A stretch of DNA of 64,000 nt from Bradyrhizobium sp. SZCCT0153 (GCF_018129995.1 NZ_JAFCKS010000001.1:717001-781000); one strand, 5' to 3'; positions 51,395 to 60,647 are shown, counted from the stretch's first letter. Notes: generated from the letters alone by a model not told the origin. Translations and numbers: made by a program.

Positions 51395-52698
51395 CCTATG
51401 TCCCGGAGATCAGGTTCTGAATACCGCCGGCTGGTGCAGAAACGCCCTCAACTAGGCGCACGTCGAAGAGAGAACGCAGCTGAACGGCGTGCGAGACAAC
51501 CCAATGCGATCGAAGAAATGCGTTCGCACAGAGCGGAATTCTGCCTCGAGCCGAAGGTCGTTGGATGGCTTTTTCTGCTCATTTCGATGCAGAAAATCGC
51601 TCCATCGCCATTGGAATTCACGCCAATCTGTGGACGGCGGAGAGGCTGGAATTGATGGCCTGGGCGCGTGCCGAACGGTCGAGATTTTGCGTGCTTCTGC
51701 CTCAAATCGCTTGTTTCAAAATGGTGCGCCGGGTGTGCCTCAGCTGGGATTTTTGCACAAGGATTGCTCTCTTTTGCGGGCAAAAGGGACTTCGTTCTGC
51801 GTGTTGATCCCTGGACTGGTTTGCCACTAAAGGACCCTCGTTCACGCGCGCGAGAGTTCGCGGAAGAGTGCGATATTGACGTGCTGAAGGCATACGGGCG
51901 ATGCCTTCGGCCCGCGCTCTACTCGTCGCTTCGCTCCTCACCGAGCCACCCTAGGGTGTCTCGGCCCTTCGGGTCACGATCGCTATCGCAAGCGCGCAAG
52001 CCGTGGGGTTTCGTAATTTAACTGCCAAGTCGGGTGGCATTTTCACAATGAATCAGCCACCAGGTAGCGTGTTCGGGCGGCGCTATTGATGGATCTACCG
52101 CAATGATCTGAACTGCATCTTGTCGCAGATCTCCGCGAGTACCGAGAGGATCTTGGCTCGCAAGTTGGGCCTTGGGAGAGCAGGGAGAGGAAGCCAGCAT
52201 GGGTGAGCTGAAGCAGATCGGACGACCGATTAGGAGGGCAAGATAAAAGCACTGTCGCCGAAGAGCGGCTAAGTGGTTGTCTGCACATCCAAGATTTATC
52301 GGTAGCGGTAGATCCGATGTCGCCACGACACCGCTAAGTCGCTGAAGAACAACGTCTGCTCGGGCCACGGTAGCCTCTAGGCGCCAAGAGTACAGCGTAG
52401 CGAGAAACGGGCTATCGTCGAAGAATTTCGTGCTGTGCTCAGAGGTTTGGCGTGAGCAAGAACCGCACCCTCGTTGCGTGAAGCGCATCGCACGTCGACT
52501 GCTCAGTCTCAAGCGGGCCGCTCGCGCCCTTGCATCGGCATCCCGTGGTGCTGCATGTGACTGGCTTCGGAAAAATAAGCGGGCAGGCCGTAGCAAGCCC
52601 CCTCCCGGGCGCGCTATAACGACCTCTAGTTGGACGTCGCGCCGCGTCCGAAAAGGGCCGTAGAATTTCGCTTTGTCTTTATGGTCCATGCCTTCGAC
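51395..52698. other. Large gap without a convincing gene
   Basis: About 1.3 kb. Frames of 80-220 codons exist on both strands, but their protein sequences are of low complexity or unlike known proteins, and none has a good ribosome site. It is probably decayed DNA. I see no tRNA, array or IS end here. Confidence 0.45.
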
Positions 52699-55600
52699 TT
52701 ACTTGCCTTGGAGGCGACGAATTGCGCAGACTTCAGGCAGCTGAACCTTCACTGCCATCTCCTCAAACCGGCAAAACCCACTCGCCCACCCCATCTGTTC
52801 CGGCGTGCGGCAATCAGGTTCGAAGAGACGTGGGTTCGCAACGAGAATCACTGCGCAGCACGCCCGGCTGGTGGCCACATTGAACCGATGCGGGTCATAC
52901 AGGAACGCCATGCCGCGCGGCGCGTCTTCGGGCGAGGAACTGGCGCACGAGTAGATCACCACTGGTGCTTCCTGGCCCTGGAACTTGTCGACGGTGCCGA
53001 CGCGGACCACGTTAACATCGGCCAGCGCACGCCTTAAAGCGCTCACCTGGGAATTGTAGGGAGCGACGACGAGGATGTCCTTCGGCTCCAACGGGCGGGT
53101 TTCTCCGTCGGTGTTTGTCCAGGTAATGCTGGGCTGTAGCAACGAACGCGCAATAGCGACGACAGCGTCCACCTCTTCAAGGGATTGGGCTTGGTTGCCT
53201 TGGTGGGTCACTTCGACGAGGAAGAGCCCAGCACCGACGAACGGTGTGGCACCGTCAATCCGCTGGCGCTCCAAGCCAAAATTCGACTGCAACCGCCCCT
53301 CATAGTAGGCTTCCGATGTGAACGCGCAAACGGTGGGATGCAGCCGATACGTCCGGTCGAGGAAGAGGCCTTGCTCAGCTCTCAACGTCGCCTGCGCCGG
53401 TCCGAGCAGGTGCACGAGTGCCGCAACGTCGGCTCCATCCTCGTGGGCGCCCCGCGTGGGCTGTTCAAGCTGCTGCGGGTCGCCGAGCAACACCAGGTTA
53501 CGGGCCGCACGTGCGGCGGCCAGCGCTTGCGCTAGAGCCATCTGTCCAGCTTCGTCGATGACAAGCACATCAAGGCGACCGATAGCATCAGGATGGGCCC
53601 AGAGCCACGCGGTGCCACCGACGATGGTGCCCGGGGCAATGCGGTCGAGCGCCTCGCCTGGCGACTTGGCGAATTCAATGCCATCCACACCATCGTGCTC
53701 ATCATCTTTGTGCACCAGGTGCAGATGTTGGGCGCGGCGGCTCGACGCATTGTCGGCCTTGCGCACGGCGACCAGCAGGTTGTCGATAACCTTATGGCTG
53801 ACTGCCGTGATACCAATCTTCTTGCCTGCCGCCGCGAGCGCAAGGATGGCCTTTGCACCTAGCGTCGTCTTGCCGGCTCCGGGCGGCCCTTGTACAGGCA
53901 GCACGCCGCCGTCGAGTTCGCTAGATAGGCGCACTAGCGCTGGGCCGGTGTCTTCATCGGCTCGGCGCAACTCCTCGCCGGCGCCGGTGACGCGGCGCGG
54001 CGGACGTGCACGCAGAAGCTCACACGCAGCGGCGTAGGGGCTGTCATGGTCAAACCCGTTGTCGCGCACGTGTTCGGCGAAGGCGAGCAATGACTCTTCG
54101 AGAGGTTTGGCGCCGACCACGGGATCTTTGAAGACTGAGGCGGGAAGGGCATGCATAGCCTTCTCACTGATACTCAGCACGATGGTCCGGTCGTCGAGAT
54201 CGAGCGCTTCGACTGCAGCCTTAACCGTACCCGGTTCCTGGCCTGCATCTGCGGGGACCGGCCACACGGCGGTGTCACCGACGTCGATAGCCGCTTCCTG
54301 GATCGGGAAACGGAATCGGCAGCGCGCGTTCCGCTCGCGTCCTTGCTTCGGAAGCCGTTCAACGAACTCAAGGCCGGCGAGGATCTGACGTTCGTCGAGG
54401 TGCTCGTCGTTCGGCAGATCGCGAAGGCGGAAAAACTCCCACCAGGCGTTCTTTTCCTCCTGCCGGTAGTAACCGAGCATTGCAGCGAGCAGCAAGCGCG
54501 CACTTTCGTCCGCCGTCCGCGCCTCGGGGTCCGCAGGCAGGCCTCGCCGCAACGCTTCCCGAAGCTCCTCGATTCGCTGATCGCGGGCGCTGACCTTCTC
54601 ACTTGGAGCTAAGATGCCGGGCACCGGTCGGACGATGCTTTGGCCGCGCGCGAGGAAATCGTCGCGCTGGTGCTCGAGCCAGCCGCGTAGGGATTCAGTG
54701 GAGAGGCAGTCGTCGCCGTTGTACGCGGCGACACGCTCACGGATCTCTTCGGCAATGCCGTCAGTGTCACCCAGTTCGAGTGCCAGTTCGAGGTCGCGCC
54801 GCGCAAGGCTGGCGTCGCGCAAGTCCAGCCGGCGCTGGAAGCCATGCAAAGCTTCTAGCTCCTTCAGGCCATAACGCTCCACGCCGATGCGAAAGCCCTC
54901 GCGTACGGTGGCATGCAGGTCCACGAAACGCCGACCGCGCAGCAGTTGATCCAGCTCAGATCCGCGCGTGGCATGGCGGGCTGACAGCCGTTTGAGAGCG
55001 GAGGGCTCGTAGGCGCCGTAGTGGTAGACATGGGCGCCGGGATACTTCTGAACGCGAGCCAGCGCAAAGTCGATGAAGGCCTCCAAGGCGGCCTTCTCTT
55101 CACCAGCATGCAGCGCCCAACGCTGGTTGAACTCGATTTCTCCGTTCTCGTTCTTGATGCTCACGCCGGTAAGGTATTCCAGTCCGTGCGGGGCAACGAA
55201 TGGGTCGCCCTCGAAGTCGAGGAAGATGTCGCCTACCGAAGGCTCCGGCAACCGTGCGAGCCCGCGGCCTGGTTCAAGCGCAAGTGCCTCGGTCTGCGGC
55301 ATGTCGGCACCACGGCTGACCACTTGCAGCCGCGCCTGCTGTCCAAGCCGCCTGTAGGTGTCTTCAGCGCCTCGTATAGGCTTGTCGGGGAGTCTGCCTT
55401 CGCGTTGGGCGATGGTCGCAACCGAAGGAAGTCCTTGCCGCTCGAACTCACGCACTTGAGCGCTGCTGATGGCGGCGATCAGCGAAGGGTGATCGTCAAC
55501 CCGCCTCTGCCGGTCGCAATGGCGCCAGTAGATGCAGATGTCGCAGTGCGCCACGGGATGCGGATAGGTGCTCGGTGGCGGCGTCGCCGTTACCGCGGCC

Positions 55601-56247
55601 AGCAAGCGGGCACGTACGAGCCGGTAGTAGGCAGCGAACTTCGCGGTGCGATAGGTTTCCTGTTCGATCGGCGTGACAACGTGGATGTAATCAGGCGCCA
55701 CGCCCTGCATTGGCTTCAGCAATTCGGCATAGGTGCAGAGTTGGAGGATCGTGCCCGGCTTGGTCTCAAGCGAGAGCTTGGTGTCAGCAGGCTCGTAGAC
55801 GTAGCCAGGCAACGACGAGGTCGTGCTATCGACGCGCAGCAACAAGTCGGCGATGCCGCTGAACACCTCGTTGCTCAATGTTGCCTGCACGATAGCGTCG
55901 AAGCCGTCCTCCATCGCTCGGCGGGTCGCCGCAGGATCGCGCTGGTCGCGTAAGTCGCAGATCGAGCGGCCCGCACTACGCAGCTTCTCAACGTAAGCCG
56001 TTTCGTGCTGGCGGCCACGCTCGCGCAACGCCTCAAGCCGTGGGTCGGGGCTGAACTCGATCTGTAGCAGCCCCTCGCGCCGCTGGCGCTCGAGTTGCGT
56101 AAGGTGAGGACAAGCCAGATGGGCCGCAAGCTGTGTCGGAGTGAGGTGCCCAGATAGACCTAAGGTCGACTTATCGTGGGCGGCGACGTCGCCGTTTAGC
56201 GACTCTTGTCCCAGCGCTGCCCCCTGGGCATCCCGCGTCTCTGCCAT
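52699..56247 (-). CDS. RecB-like (TM0106-type) nuclease fused to SF1 helicase
   Basis: A 1182-residue protein. Residues 30-250 are a Cas4/AddB-like nuclease: Fe-S cysteines C46, C235, C238 and C244 (HLACPHL; HCDICIYWRHC), and GIADLLLRVD...YEPADTKLS with D140, D155 and K157. The middle (DIFLDFEGDPF near 340, GPYNGDDC-like AAYNGDDCLSTESLRGWL near 510) is an RNase H-like 3'-5' exonuclease fold. The C-terminal 450 residues are a DNA2/NAM7-type SF1 helicase with Walker A GPPGAGKTT (about 780) and DEAGQM. Such TM0106-family proteins are thought to process nucleic-acid ends; in islands they may serve defence. Confidence 0.88.
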   Translation of the reverse strand: MAETRDAQGAALGQESLNGDVAAHDKSTLGLSGHLTPTQLAAHLACPHLTQLERQRREGLLQIEFSPDPRLEALRERGRQHETAYVEKLRSAGRSICDLRDQRDPAATRRAMEDGFDAIVQATLSNEVFSGIADLLLRVDSTTSSLPGYVYEPADTKLSLETKPGTILQLCTYAELLKPMQGVAPDYIHVVTPIEQETYRTAKFAAYYRLVRARLLAAVTATPPPSTYPHPVAHCDICIYWRHCDRQRRVDDHPSLIAAISSAQVREFERQGLPSVATIAQREGRLPDKPIRGAEDTYRRLGQQARLQVVSRGADMPQTEALALEPGRGLARLPEPSVGDIFLDFEGDPFVAPHGLEYLTGVSIKNENGEIEFNQRWALHAGEEKAALEAFIDFALARVQKYPGAHVYHYGAYEPSALKRLSARHATRGSELDQLLRGRRFVDLHATVREGFRIGVERYGLKELEALHGFQRRLDLRDASLARRDLELALELGDTDGIAEEIRERVAAYNGDDCLSTESLRGWLEHQRDDFLARGQSIVRPVPGILAPSEKVSARDQRIEELREALRRGLPADPEARTADESARLLLAAMLGYYRQEEKNAWWEFFRLRDLPNDEHLDERQILAGLEFVERLPKQGRERNARCRFRFPIQEAAIDVGDTAVWPVPADAGQEPGTVKAAVEALDLDDRTIVLSISEKAMHALPASVFKDPVVGAKPLEESLLAFAEHVRDNGFDHDSPYAAACELLRARPPRRVTGAGEELRRADEDTGPALVRLSSELDGGVLPVQGPPGAGKTTLGAKAILALAAAGKKIGITAVSHKVIDNLLVAVRKADNASSRRAQHLHLVHKDDEHDGVDGIEFAKSPGEALDRIAPGTIVGGTAWLWAHPDAIGRLDVLVIDEAGQMALAQALAAARAARNLVLLGDPQQLEQPTRGAHEDGADVAALVHLLGPAQATLRAEQGLFLDRTYRLHPTVCAFTSEAYYEGRLQSNFGLERQRIDGATPFVGAGLFLVEVTHQGNQAQSLEEVDAVVAIARSLLQPSITWTNTDGETRPLEPKDILVVAPYNSQVSALRRALADVNVVRVGTVDKFQGQEAPVVIYSCASSSPEDAPRGMAFLYDPHRFNVATSRACCAVILVANPRLFEPDCRTPEQMGWASGFCRFEEMAVKVQLPEVCAIRRLQGK

Positions 56248-56661
56248 AGCTCCCCCGGTGGTTCACGGCATCCTCCAATGTTGGTCTACCTTATCGCGAG
56301 CTTGCGTCTGTGGAACCCCGGTAGTTGTAGGGTAGCATAGAAATTTTTCCGCTGCAGCAGGCGCCTCGGGCGGATCAGACGTCACCTCGAGCCACTTAGG
56401 CCTCTTAGGATTGCTATCCTCGGATGGCAGCAACCAAGTCTGCGGTCTGGCACCTGAGCAATCCGACTTCTGCAATGCCTTTGAAAGCGGACGTTGGTAG
56501 GTCTGTTAGATGCGTACACTTACAACAAGATGGAGCTGGGCCTGCGGCGCGGTCGCTAGTCGCTTGATCAGAGCCTCGGCTTGCTGGCAGCTAATGTTCT
56601 ATGAGCTGCAATATACGCTCGTCGATTTAACTAGGTTGGCGAGGGAGCGTCACCTCGGATC
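56248..56661. other. Intergenic region, no gene seen
   Basis: About 410 bases with no supportable gene. The nuclease-helicase promoter must lie at its left end. Confidence 0.4.
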
Positions 56662-57075
56662 TTAAGCATGATGATCGGACAGGTGCTCTATTGCTTCTTG
56701 CACGAGGGCGACCGAACGTTGAAGCCGTTCCAAAAGAGACTTCAAATCAGCGGAGGTGATCTCCTCCAAGCGCAGATTATTGACCGCAACACACTGAGCG
56801 ATAAGTTGGTCAATCGATCCGGCGATTGACGGCAAGCCGTTGCTCATGTCTTCGCAAGCAACTCCGCATACGCTGAAGCGCATGTGCCCATCCGGCGCTA
56901 CCGTGGCGAAGAGCTTTGCATCTCTTAGGACCGTCGTCTCGACGATCGAGGCCGGAAGTTCCAGCGCACAAACCACGTTTCCACTTTCACTGAAGCGATA
57001 ACCAGCTCGGTACCACATCGGGCCCGACGGTCCTCCGCCTTCAACTGCCAAGAATGCTTCAAGCGTATCGGCCAT
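56662..57075 (-). CDS. Hypothetical protein divergent from XRE regulator
   Basis: A 137-residue protein, MADTLEAFLAVEGGGPSGPMWYRAGYRFSESGN..., with beta-rich first half (VVCALELPASIVETTVLRDAKLFATVAPDGHMRFSVCG) and a helical end (LLERLQRSVALVQEAIEHLSDHHA). No family known to me. Start taken at the ATG at 57075; a longer in-frame extension crosses the XRE promoter and is unlikely. It is transcribed divergently from the XRE gene, which may regulate it. Confidence 0.62.
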   Translation of the reverse strand: MADTLEAFLAVEGGGPSGPMWYRAGYRFSESGNVVCALELPASIVETTVLRDAKLFATVAPDGHMRFSVCGVACEDMSNGLPSIAGSIDQLIAQCVAVNNLRLEEITSADLKSLLERLQRSVALVQEAIEHLSDHHA

Positions 57076-57210
57076 CTCTCGTCGTTGCTTTCCGTCGGAT
57101 GCACGGGACGGGCAATCCCAGGCTAGGTGGTCGCAGGCAGAAATCTGAGCGACCAAATTACATACTATAGTTGGTAAACTTAAATTGTGTAATCGATTTT
57201 GTTTCCGCGC

Positions 57211-57444
57211 ATGGATATGCGCCGGCTGGTTGGCCAAAATGTCAAAAGAGTTCGCCTTGAGAAGAAGCTCACTCAGGAGCAATTCAGCGACATGTCAGGC
57301 TTTAGCCAGCAATACATCAGTGGGCTCGAGTCTGGGCACCGCAATCCGACGGTTGTGACCTTGTATGAGATTGCAAAAGCGTTAGGGGTTAGTCCCTTGG
57401 ATCTATTGGAGCCGCCATCGTCCCGACAGAAGCGTAGCAGTTGA
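57211..57444 (+). CDS. XRE-family helix-turn-helix regulator
   Basis: A 77-residue single-domain HTH protein (RRLVGQNVKRVRLEKKLTQEQFSDMSGFSQQYISGLESGHRNPTVVTLYEIAKALGVSPLDLLEP). The HTH is complete and intact. ATG at 57211; an upstream TTG is possible. Probably represses the divergent gene at 56662 or the island's integration genes. Confidence 0.88.
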   Translation: MDMRRLVGQNVKRVRLEKKLTQEQFSDMSGFSQQYISGLESGHRNPTVVTLYEIAKALGVSPLDLLEPPSSRQKRSS

Positions 57445-57960
57445 AGTGGTTTGTCTAGAATTGGGACTCGGTCGAACTTTAGAAGCTTCGAAGAGCGTAG
57501 TTGCGCACCATACGTGTGCTCACGCGACGTGGATTTCGCCGGATAGCAGCTCACGTTTTGTTGTACCGCTTCCTCACATGCGTTCTGATTTGCCCGAGCT
57601 TGATCTGCATGAGGTGGTGTGGATTGAAATGGCGGTAGCTGATCCGCACGATTTTCGGATCTGTTGAAGTTTCTTCGTTGTTGCGCTTTATGTGGAGCCA
57701 ACGCGAACTTGCCGAGAACGACACATGATACTCGAAGCGACTTCTCTCGGTTCAATAAATCCCGTTACTTCTCTGCTGATCGTTGCTGGCGTTTGCGGAC
57801 GAGTGGCGCAATTGCAAAGAAGTCGAGTCGTTGTTGGCATCTCCGAGAGGTCATTGTGGGGAAGGGCTGCGCCCCGCGGGACTCAGATGTTCATCTTGGC
57901 GCTATTCGTTTCGCCCGGGCAAATGATGCTCCGATGCGCTTCCCTCGAAGGGGCCAAGCT
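57445..57960. other. Intergenic region, no gene seen
   Basis: About 515 bases between the XRE gene and the excisionase-like remnant. No frame here has a credible start or protein sequence. Confidence 0.4.
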
Positions 57961-58220
57961 ATGACGGGCAAGCTTTCAGAGCATAGCGGGCGAAGACAGT
58001 CGGGATGCACTCCGTCAACAGGGCGCGAACTGAAAAGGCTTCCTTTTGCTCAGCGACTCAGCTGCACGATCGACGAGGCCTGCGAGGCCACTGGCCTGGG
58101 CGCACAAAGCTTTACGAGCTGATCGGAGCTGGCCGACTTATGACTACAACGGTTGGACGTCGGCGTTTGGTGATGGTGCAATCACTCTTTGCACTTCTAG
58201 GCACGACTAGGCCGTCGTGA
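57961..58220 (+). pseudogene. Frameshifted excisionase-like HTH gene
   Basis: Two overlapping frames together make one HTH protein. The first (from ATG 57961) ends SCTIDEACEATGLG, then shifts into AQSFTS and stop; the second frame resumes with RTKLYELIGAGRLMTTTVGRRRLVMVQSLFALLG. The joined text is a standard excisionase/AlpA-like MerR-type HTH. One C missing near 58100 explains the break. It sits next to the integrase, where a recombination-directionality gene is expected. Confidence 0.72.
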
Positions 58221-58510
58221 CCGACCGCCACCCTGGTCTTCTTCGGGCTCCGATCTTGGTGGTAAGCCCTCGAGAGGGCTCTCCGCGCACTACGCTCCTT
58301 CACTCGCGCCCTTGCCAAAATCCAATGGTATGGGTGTCGGCCAGAATTCCCGTGTCTCTAGATTCGTAAGACCGCGAACGGGTCCCTTCGCCTCTTGTGG
58401 CATCTGCAACGACGTGGGCTACGTTGGGAGGGGCGTCAACAATTCGGGCGCAAGTCGCGACTGGCATCATCGCGGTCCGTCCCGCGTTGCTGGCTCAAAC
58501 GCCGGAACTT
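58221..58510. other. Short gap before integrase 3' end
   Basis: About 290 bases; no gene seen. Confidence 0.35.
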
Positions 58511-59896
58511 TCATGCCCGTTTCCCCATAGACACCACATTTCCGCCGCTCCTAGGTACCAGCGGCACGACCGCCGCCCTGGCGAGATCTTCCAGAGCTGT
58601 AGCAATGTATTTCGCATAGTGTCGCTCGATCATTTTGACGGAGGTGTTGTGCAGTTTGGCGACGTGCTGGATCGGTAGACCCTTTCGGAGGCCGCGCACA
58701 ATGCTTGAGTGCCGTAAAGCATAGGGAATCAGGTCAGGCGTAGCGGTGCGTTCGCGAATGGCGCTCCATGGGCGTGTCAGCTCAGCTCTTTTCCATGGGC
58801 CGCGTTCGGACCTTTTCCACTCGATGCCGTTCGGCCCCTGTTCGTGGATCCAGCGTTCGAATAGCGTCGCATCGCTCGGCCGTCCGACGGTCGCGGGCAA
58901 AAGCGCCTCAATGACATCGTCACCTACGGGCACGGGGACTGAGCCGCCGTTGCCGCCGCGCCCCTTGTACGAACCGGGCACCATTAGACGCCGCTCCGAG
59001 GCCTGAAGGTCGCCCACGCGCATACGCCTAACCTGGGCATACCGCGCGCCGGTCGCCGCTAGACAAACGACGACTTGATACAGATCGCCGTCGAATCCCT
59101 GCTTCCTGTCAACTTCCAACGCTGCCTGAAGTATTTCGGCGACCTGCTGATCGGTGAGGATCTGGTTGTCGCGAGCAACCGATGTCTCATCATCGTCATC
59201 GATTCGCTCGGCCTTGAAGCCGGCTTTCACGTCGGCGAGGAACGTAGGATTTAGCTTCTTTCGATCCGCGGAAAGCCTGGGCCATGAAGCGTTGAGAGCG
59301 GCCTTAAGGTCATTCATAAGCCGCTGCTTTGTCGTGACTTTAAGTCCCTTCGGCAAGCCCTCACGCCACGTCAGCATATGATCTTCGTTCAACACATGCA
59401 GATGCACTGCCGCTAGAGGTGCAGCTTCGATGGCTCGCTGATTGCCGCGCTTGTCTTGGCCAAGAACGTAGCGTCGCAGTCTGTTGGCGGCATCGGACCG
59501 TACGTCACGACCTGTTCGTCGCCATTCTCGAGCGTCGCGCTCCTCGATGTAGGCCTCAACGGCCGATCGCACGGTAGGGGCAGGCCCGGCTGCCTGTGCC
59601 GCGGCTTCTACTCTCGCCCGAGCGACTGCGTCTCCGGCCGTCTTGTTTGCCTGCTGGAAGGTCAGAACGCCAACGGCCGGTTTGTCGTTGACGTCGTTGG
59701 CGGCGCCAATAGTGGTCTGCTTGTAGCTGGCGCCTTCATGATGGTTACGCCAACGGACTAACCAAACGCCGCTTTGTTTCCCTTTGCGATAGCCCAGGTG
59801 TGCTTCCGCATCGAGGCGGCGCCAATGCACGCCAGGCTCCAGTCTAGAGCGCGCCTTTGCCGTCGTAATTTGAGCCTCTATGAGCGCTTTCGACAT
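58511..59896 (-). CDS. Tyrosine-type site-specific integrase
   Basis: A 461-residue phage/ICE-type integrase. An N-terminal arm-binding region (LGYRKGKQSGVWLVRWRN) and core-binding SAM-like domain (APTVRSAVEAYIEERDAREWRRTG) precede the catalytic domain: box I LAATGARYAQVRRMRVGDL (Arg), box II PYALRHSSIVRGL (Arg, with Tyr in place of the usual His in HxxR), LHNTS, and the nucleophile Tyr near 427 in ERHYAKYI. Family members target tRNA 3' ends. It lies next to attR with its promoter pointing into the island, about 155 bases inside the repeat. Confidence 0.93.
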   Translation of the reverse strand: MSKALIEAQITTAKARSRLEPGVHWRRLDAEAHLGYRKGKQSGVWLVRWRNHHEGASYKQTTIGAANDVNDKPAVGVLTFQQANKTAGDAVARARVEAAAQAAGPAPTVRSAVEAYIEERDAREWRRTGRDVRSDAANRLRRYVLGQDKRGNQRAIEAAPLAAVHLHVLNEDHMLTWREGLPKGLKVTTKQRLMNDLKAALNASWPRLSADRKKLNPTFLADVKAGFKAERIDDDDETSVARDNQILTDQQVAEILQAALEVDRKQGFDGDLYQVVVCLAATGARYAQVRRMRVGDLQASERRLMVPGSYKGRGGNGGSVPVPVGDDVIEALLPATVGRPSDATLFERWIHEQGPNGIEWKRSERGPWKRAELTRPWSAIRERTATPDLIPYALRHSSIVRGLRKGLPIQHVAKLHNTSVKMIERHYAKYIATALEDLARAAVVPLVPRSGGNVVSMGKRA

Positions 59897-59929
59897 TCAT
59901 CTACCGCATCGCCACAGGACGGATAATCG

Positions 59930-60031
59930 TCGAATATCCGTCGAATATCCATCGTCGTGCAGAGGCGGACAATAATGAAATTAGATCGTCAAGTCATTGA
60001 TTTTATTGAATGTAGGCGAACGGTGGCGAAC
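59930..60031. promoter_or_regulatory. Candidate integrase arm-binding repeats, right end
   Basis: TCGAATATCC occurs twice (59930, 59941), GGCGGAC once (59964) and GGCGAAC twice (60015, 60025). All three motifs also occur in the first 80 bases of the left end. Confidence 0.58.
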
Positions 60032-60051
60032 TGGTTCAGGTGCTTTATTTA

Positions 60052-60098
60052 GCCCTCTCAAGGCTGAAACAGGGGTTCGATTCCCCTAGGGAGCGCCA
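60052..60098 (+). repeat. Right attachment site (attR), 47-bp tRNA-Glu duplicate
   Basis: Exact copy of the last 47 bases of tRNA-Glu, with no 5' half, so it is not a working tRNA. Confidence 0.93.
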
Positions 60099-60164
60099 TC
60101 AGGCTCCATCGAGCGTTGATCTCTATCCTTTTGGCTGGTGCCAGACTCTCGCCGCAAAACGCGA

Positions 60165-60206
60165 CCTCATCCTGAGGGCCCGCCGCAAGCGGGCGTCTCG
60201 AAGGAT
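60165..60206. repeat. REP-like palindromic element
   Basis: CCTCATCCTGAGGGCC followed by CGCCGCAAGCGGGCGTCTCG and AAGGAT. This form (CTCATCCTGAGG ... GTCTCGAAGGATG) is a dispersed intergenic repeat of Bradyrhizobium; dispersion is from general knowledge. Confidence 0.6.
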
Positions 60207-60382
60207 TGCCTCAGGCGAGTCTCCAGCCACGCCCTTCTTCATATGCTGTTTCACAGCCGGCGACAGGAACGACATTCTTCGCCTGTTGCGACCGAGGTGA
60301 TCGTCGTCACAGCTCTCATCGGAGGTTTGCGCGCATCCTGTTCGTGATCGCGGATGGCCCGCGTCACCAACTGGAGACCAAC

Positions 60383-60595
60383 ATGAAACGTCCTGACGAT
60401 ATCGGCTTTGAAAGCCGCGAACTGTCCATCGACGAACTCGACGGCGTTGCTGCTGCCGGCCTGTTCAGCTGGATCAAGCACGAAGTGTCTTCGGCCGCGA
60501 AATGGATCGGTTCGGAGTTCGCCAAAGCCGAGAACGCCGTGAACTCCGCCCTCGGCGGCGGCCGCGTCACCATCACCATTCACCGGCAGAACTGA
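60383..60595 (+). CDS. Bacteriocin-like peptide with double-glycine-type leader
   Basis: A 70-residue peptide. The N-terminus ESRELSIDELDGVAAAG resembles the leader of double-glycine-processed peptides (ELS-x2-EL-x-V-x-GG), here with Ala-Gly at the likely cut. The remainder, LFSWIKHEVSSAAKWIGSEFAKAEN and GGGRVTITIHRQN, includes an amphipathic helix such as is found in pore-forming class II bacteriocins. GGAG lies 6 bases before the ATG and a strong terminator follows. No transporter or immunity gene is adjacent. It could instead be a signalling or unrelated small peptide. Confidence 0.7.
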   Translation: MKRPDDIGFESRELSIDELDGVAAAGLFSWIKHEVSSAAKWIGSEFAKAENAVNSALGGGRVTITIHRQN

Positions 60596-60617
60596 GCGAA
60601 CGGCGTCTCCGACGCGC

Positions 60618-60647
60618 AACCTCCGGACCTTCGGGTCCGGAGGTTTT
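60618..60647 (+). terminator. Terminator of the bacteriocin-like gene
   Basis: Perfect 12-bp stem AACCTCCGGACC / GGTCCGGAGGTT with a stable TTCG tetraloop, followed by T residues; 22 bases after the stop codon. Confidence 0.9.

Larger units (their letters stand above)
24769..60098. mobile_element. Genomic island in tRNA-Glu carrying defence and repair genes
   Basis: The 47-bp direct repeats bracket about 35.3 kb with a tyrosine integrase just inside the right repeat. Cargo is almost wholly accessory: nucleases, short Argonaute, type III restriction, HEPN, AbiE, Ku, SRAP. DUF2958 and DUF736 genes, usually found on conjugative plasmids and ICEs, are present but no relaxase, coupling protein or type IV secretion gene is seen, so the island cannot conjugate alone. 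Genes inside have more AT-rich spacers and weaker codon bias than the flanks. Confidence 0.92.

Noticed and set aside
52018..52689. 223-codon minus-strand frame in the 1.3-kb gap
   Set aside because: No ribosome site, odd composition and no recognisable domain; cannot be supported as a gene, though not excluded.
60052..60098. Second tRNA-Glu gene
   Set aside because: Only the 3' 47 bases are present; the 5' acceptor strand and D-arm are missing, so it is the attR copy.
24769..60098. Prophage as an alternative to genomic island
   Set aside because: No capsid, tail, terminase, portal or lysis gene was found; only an integrase and cargo.
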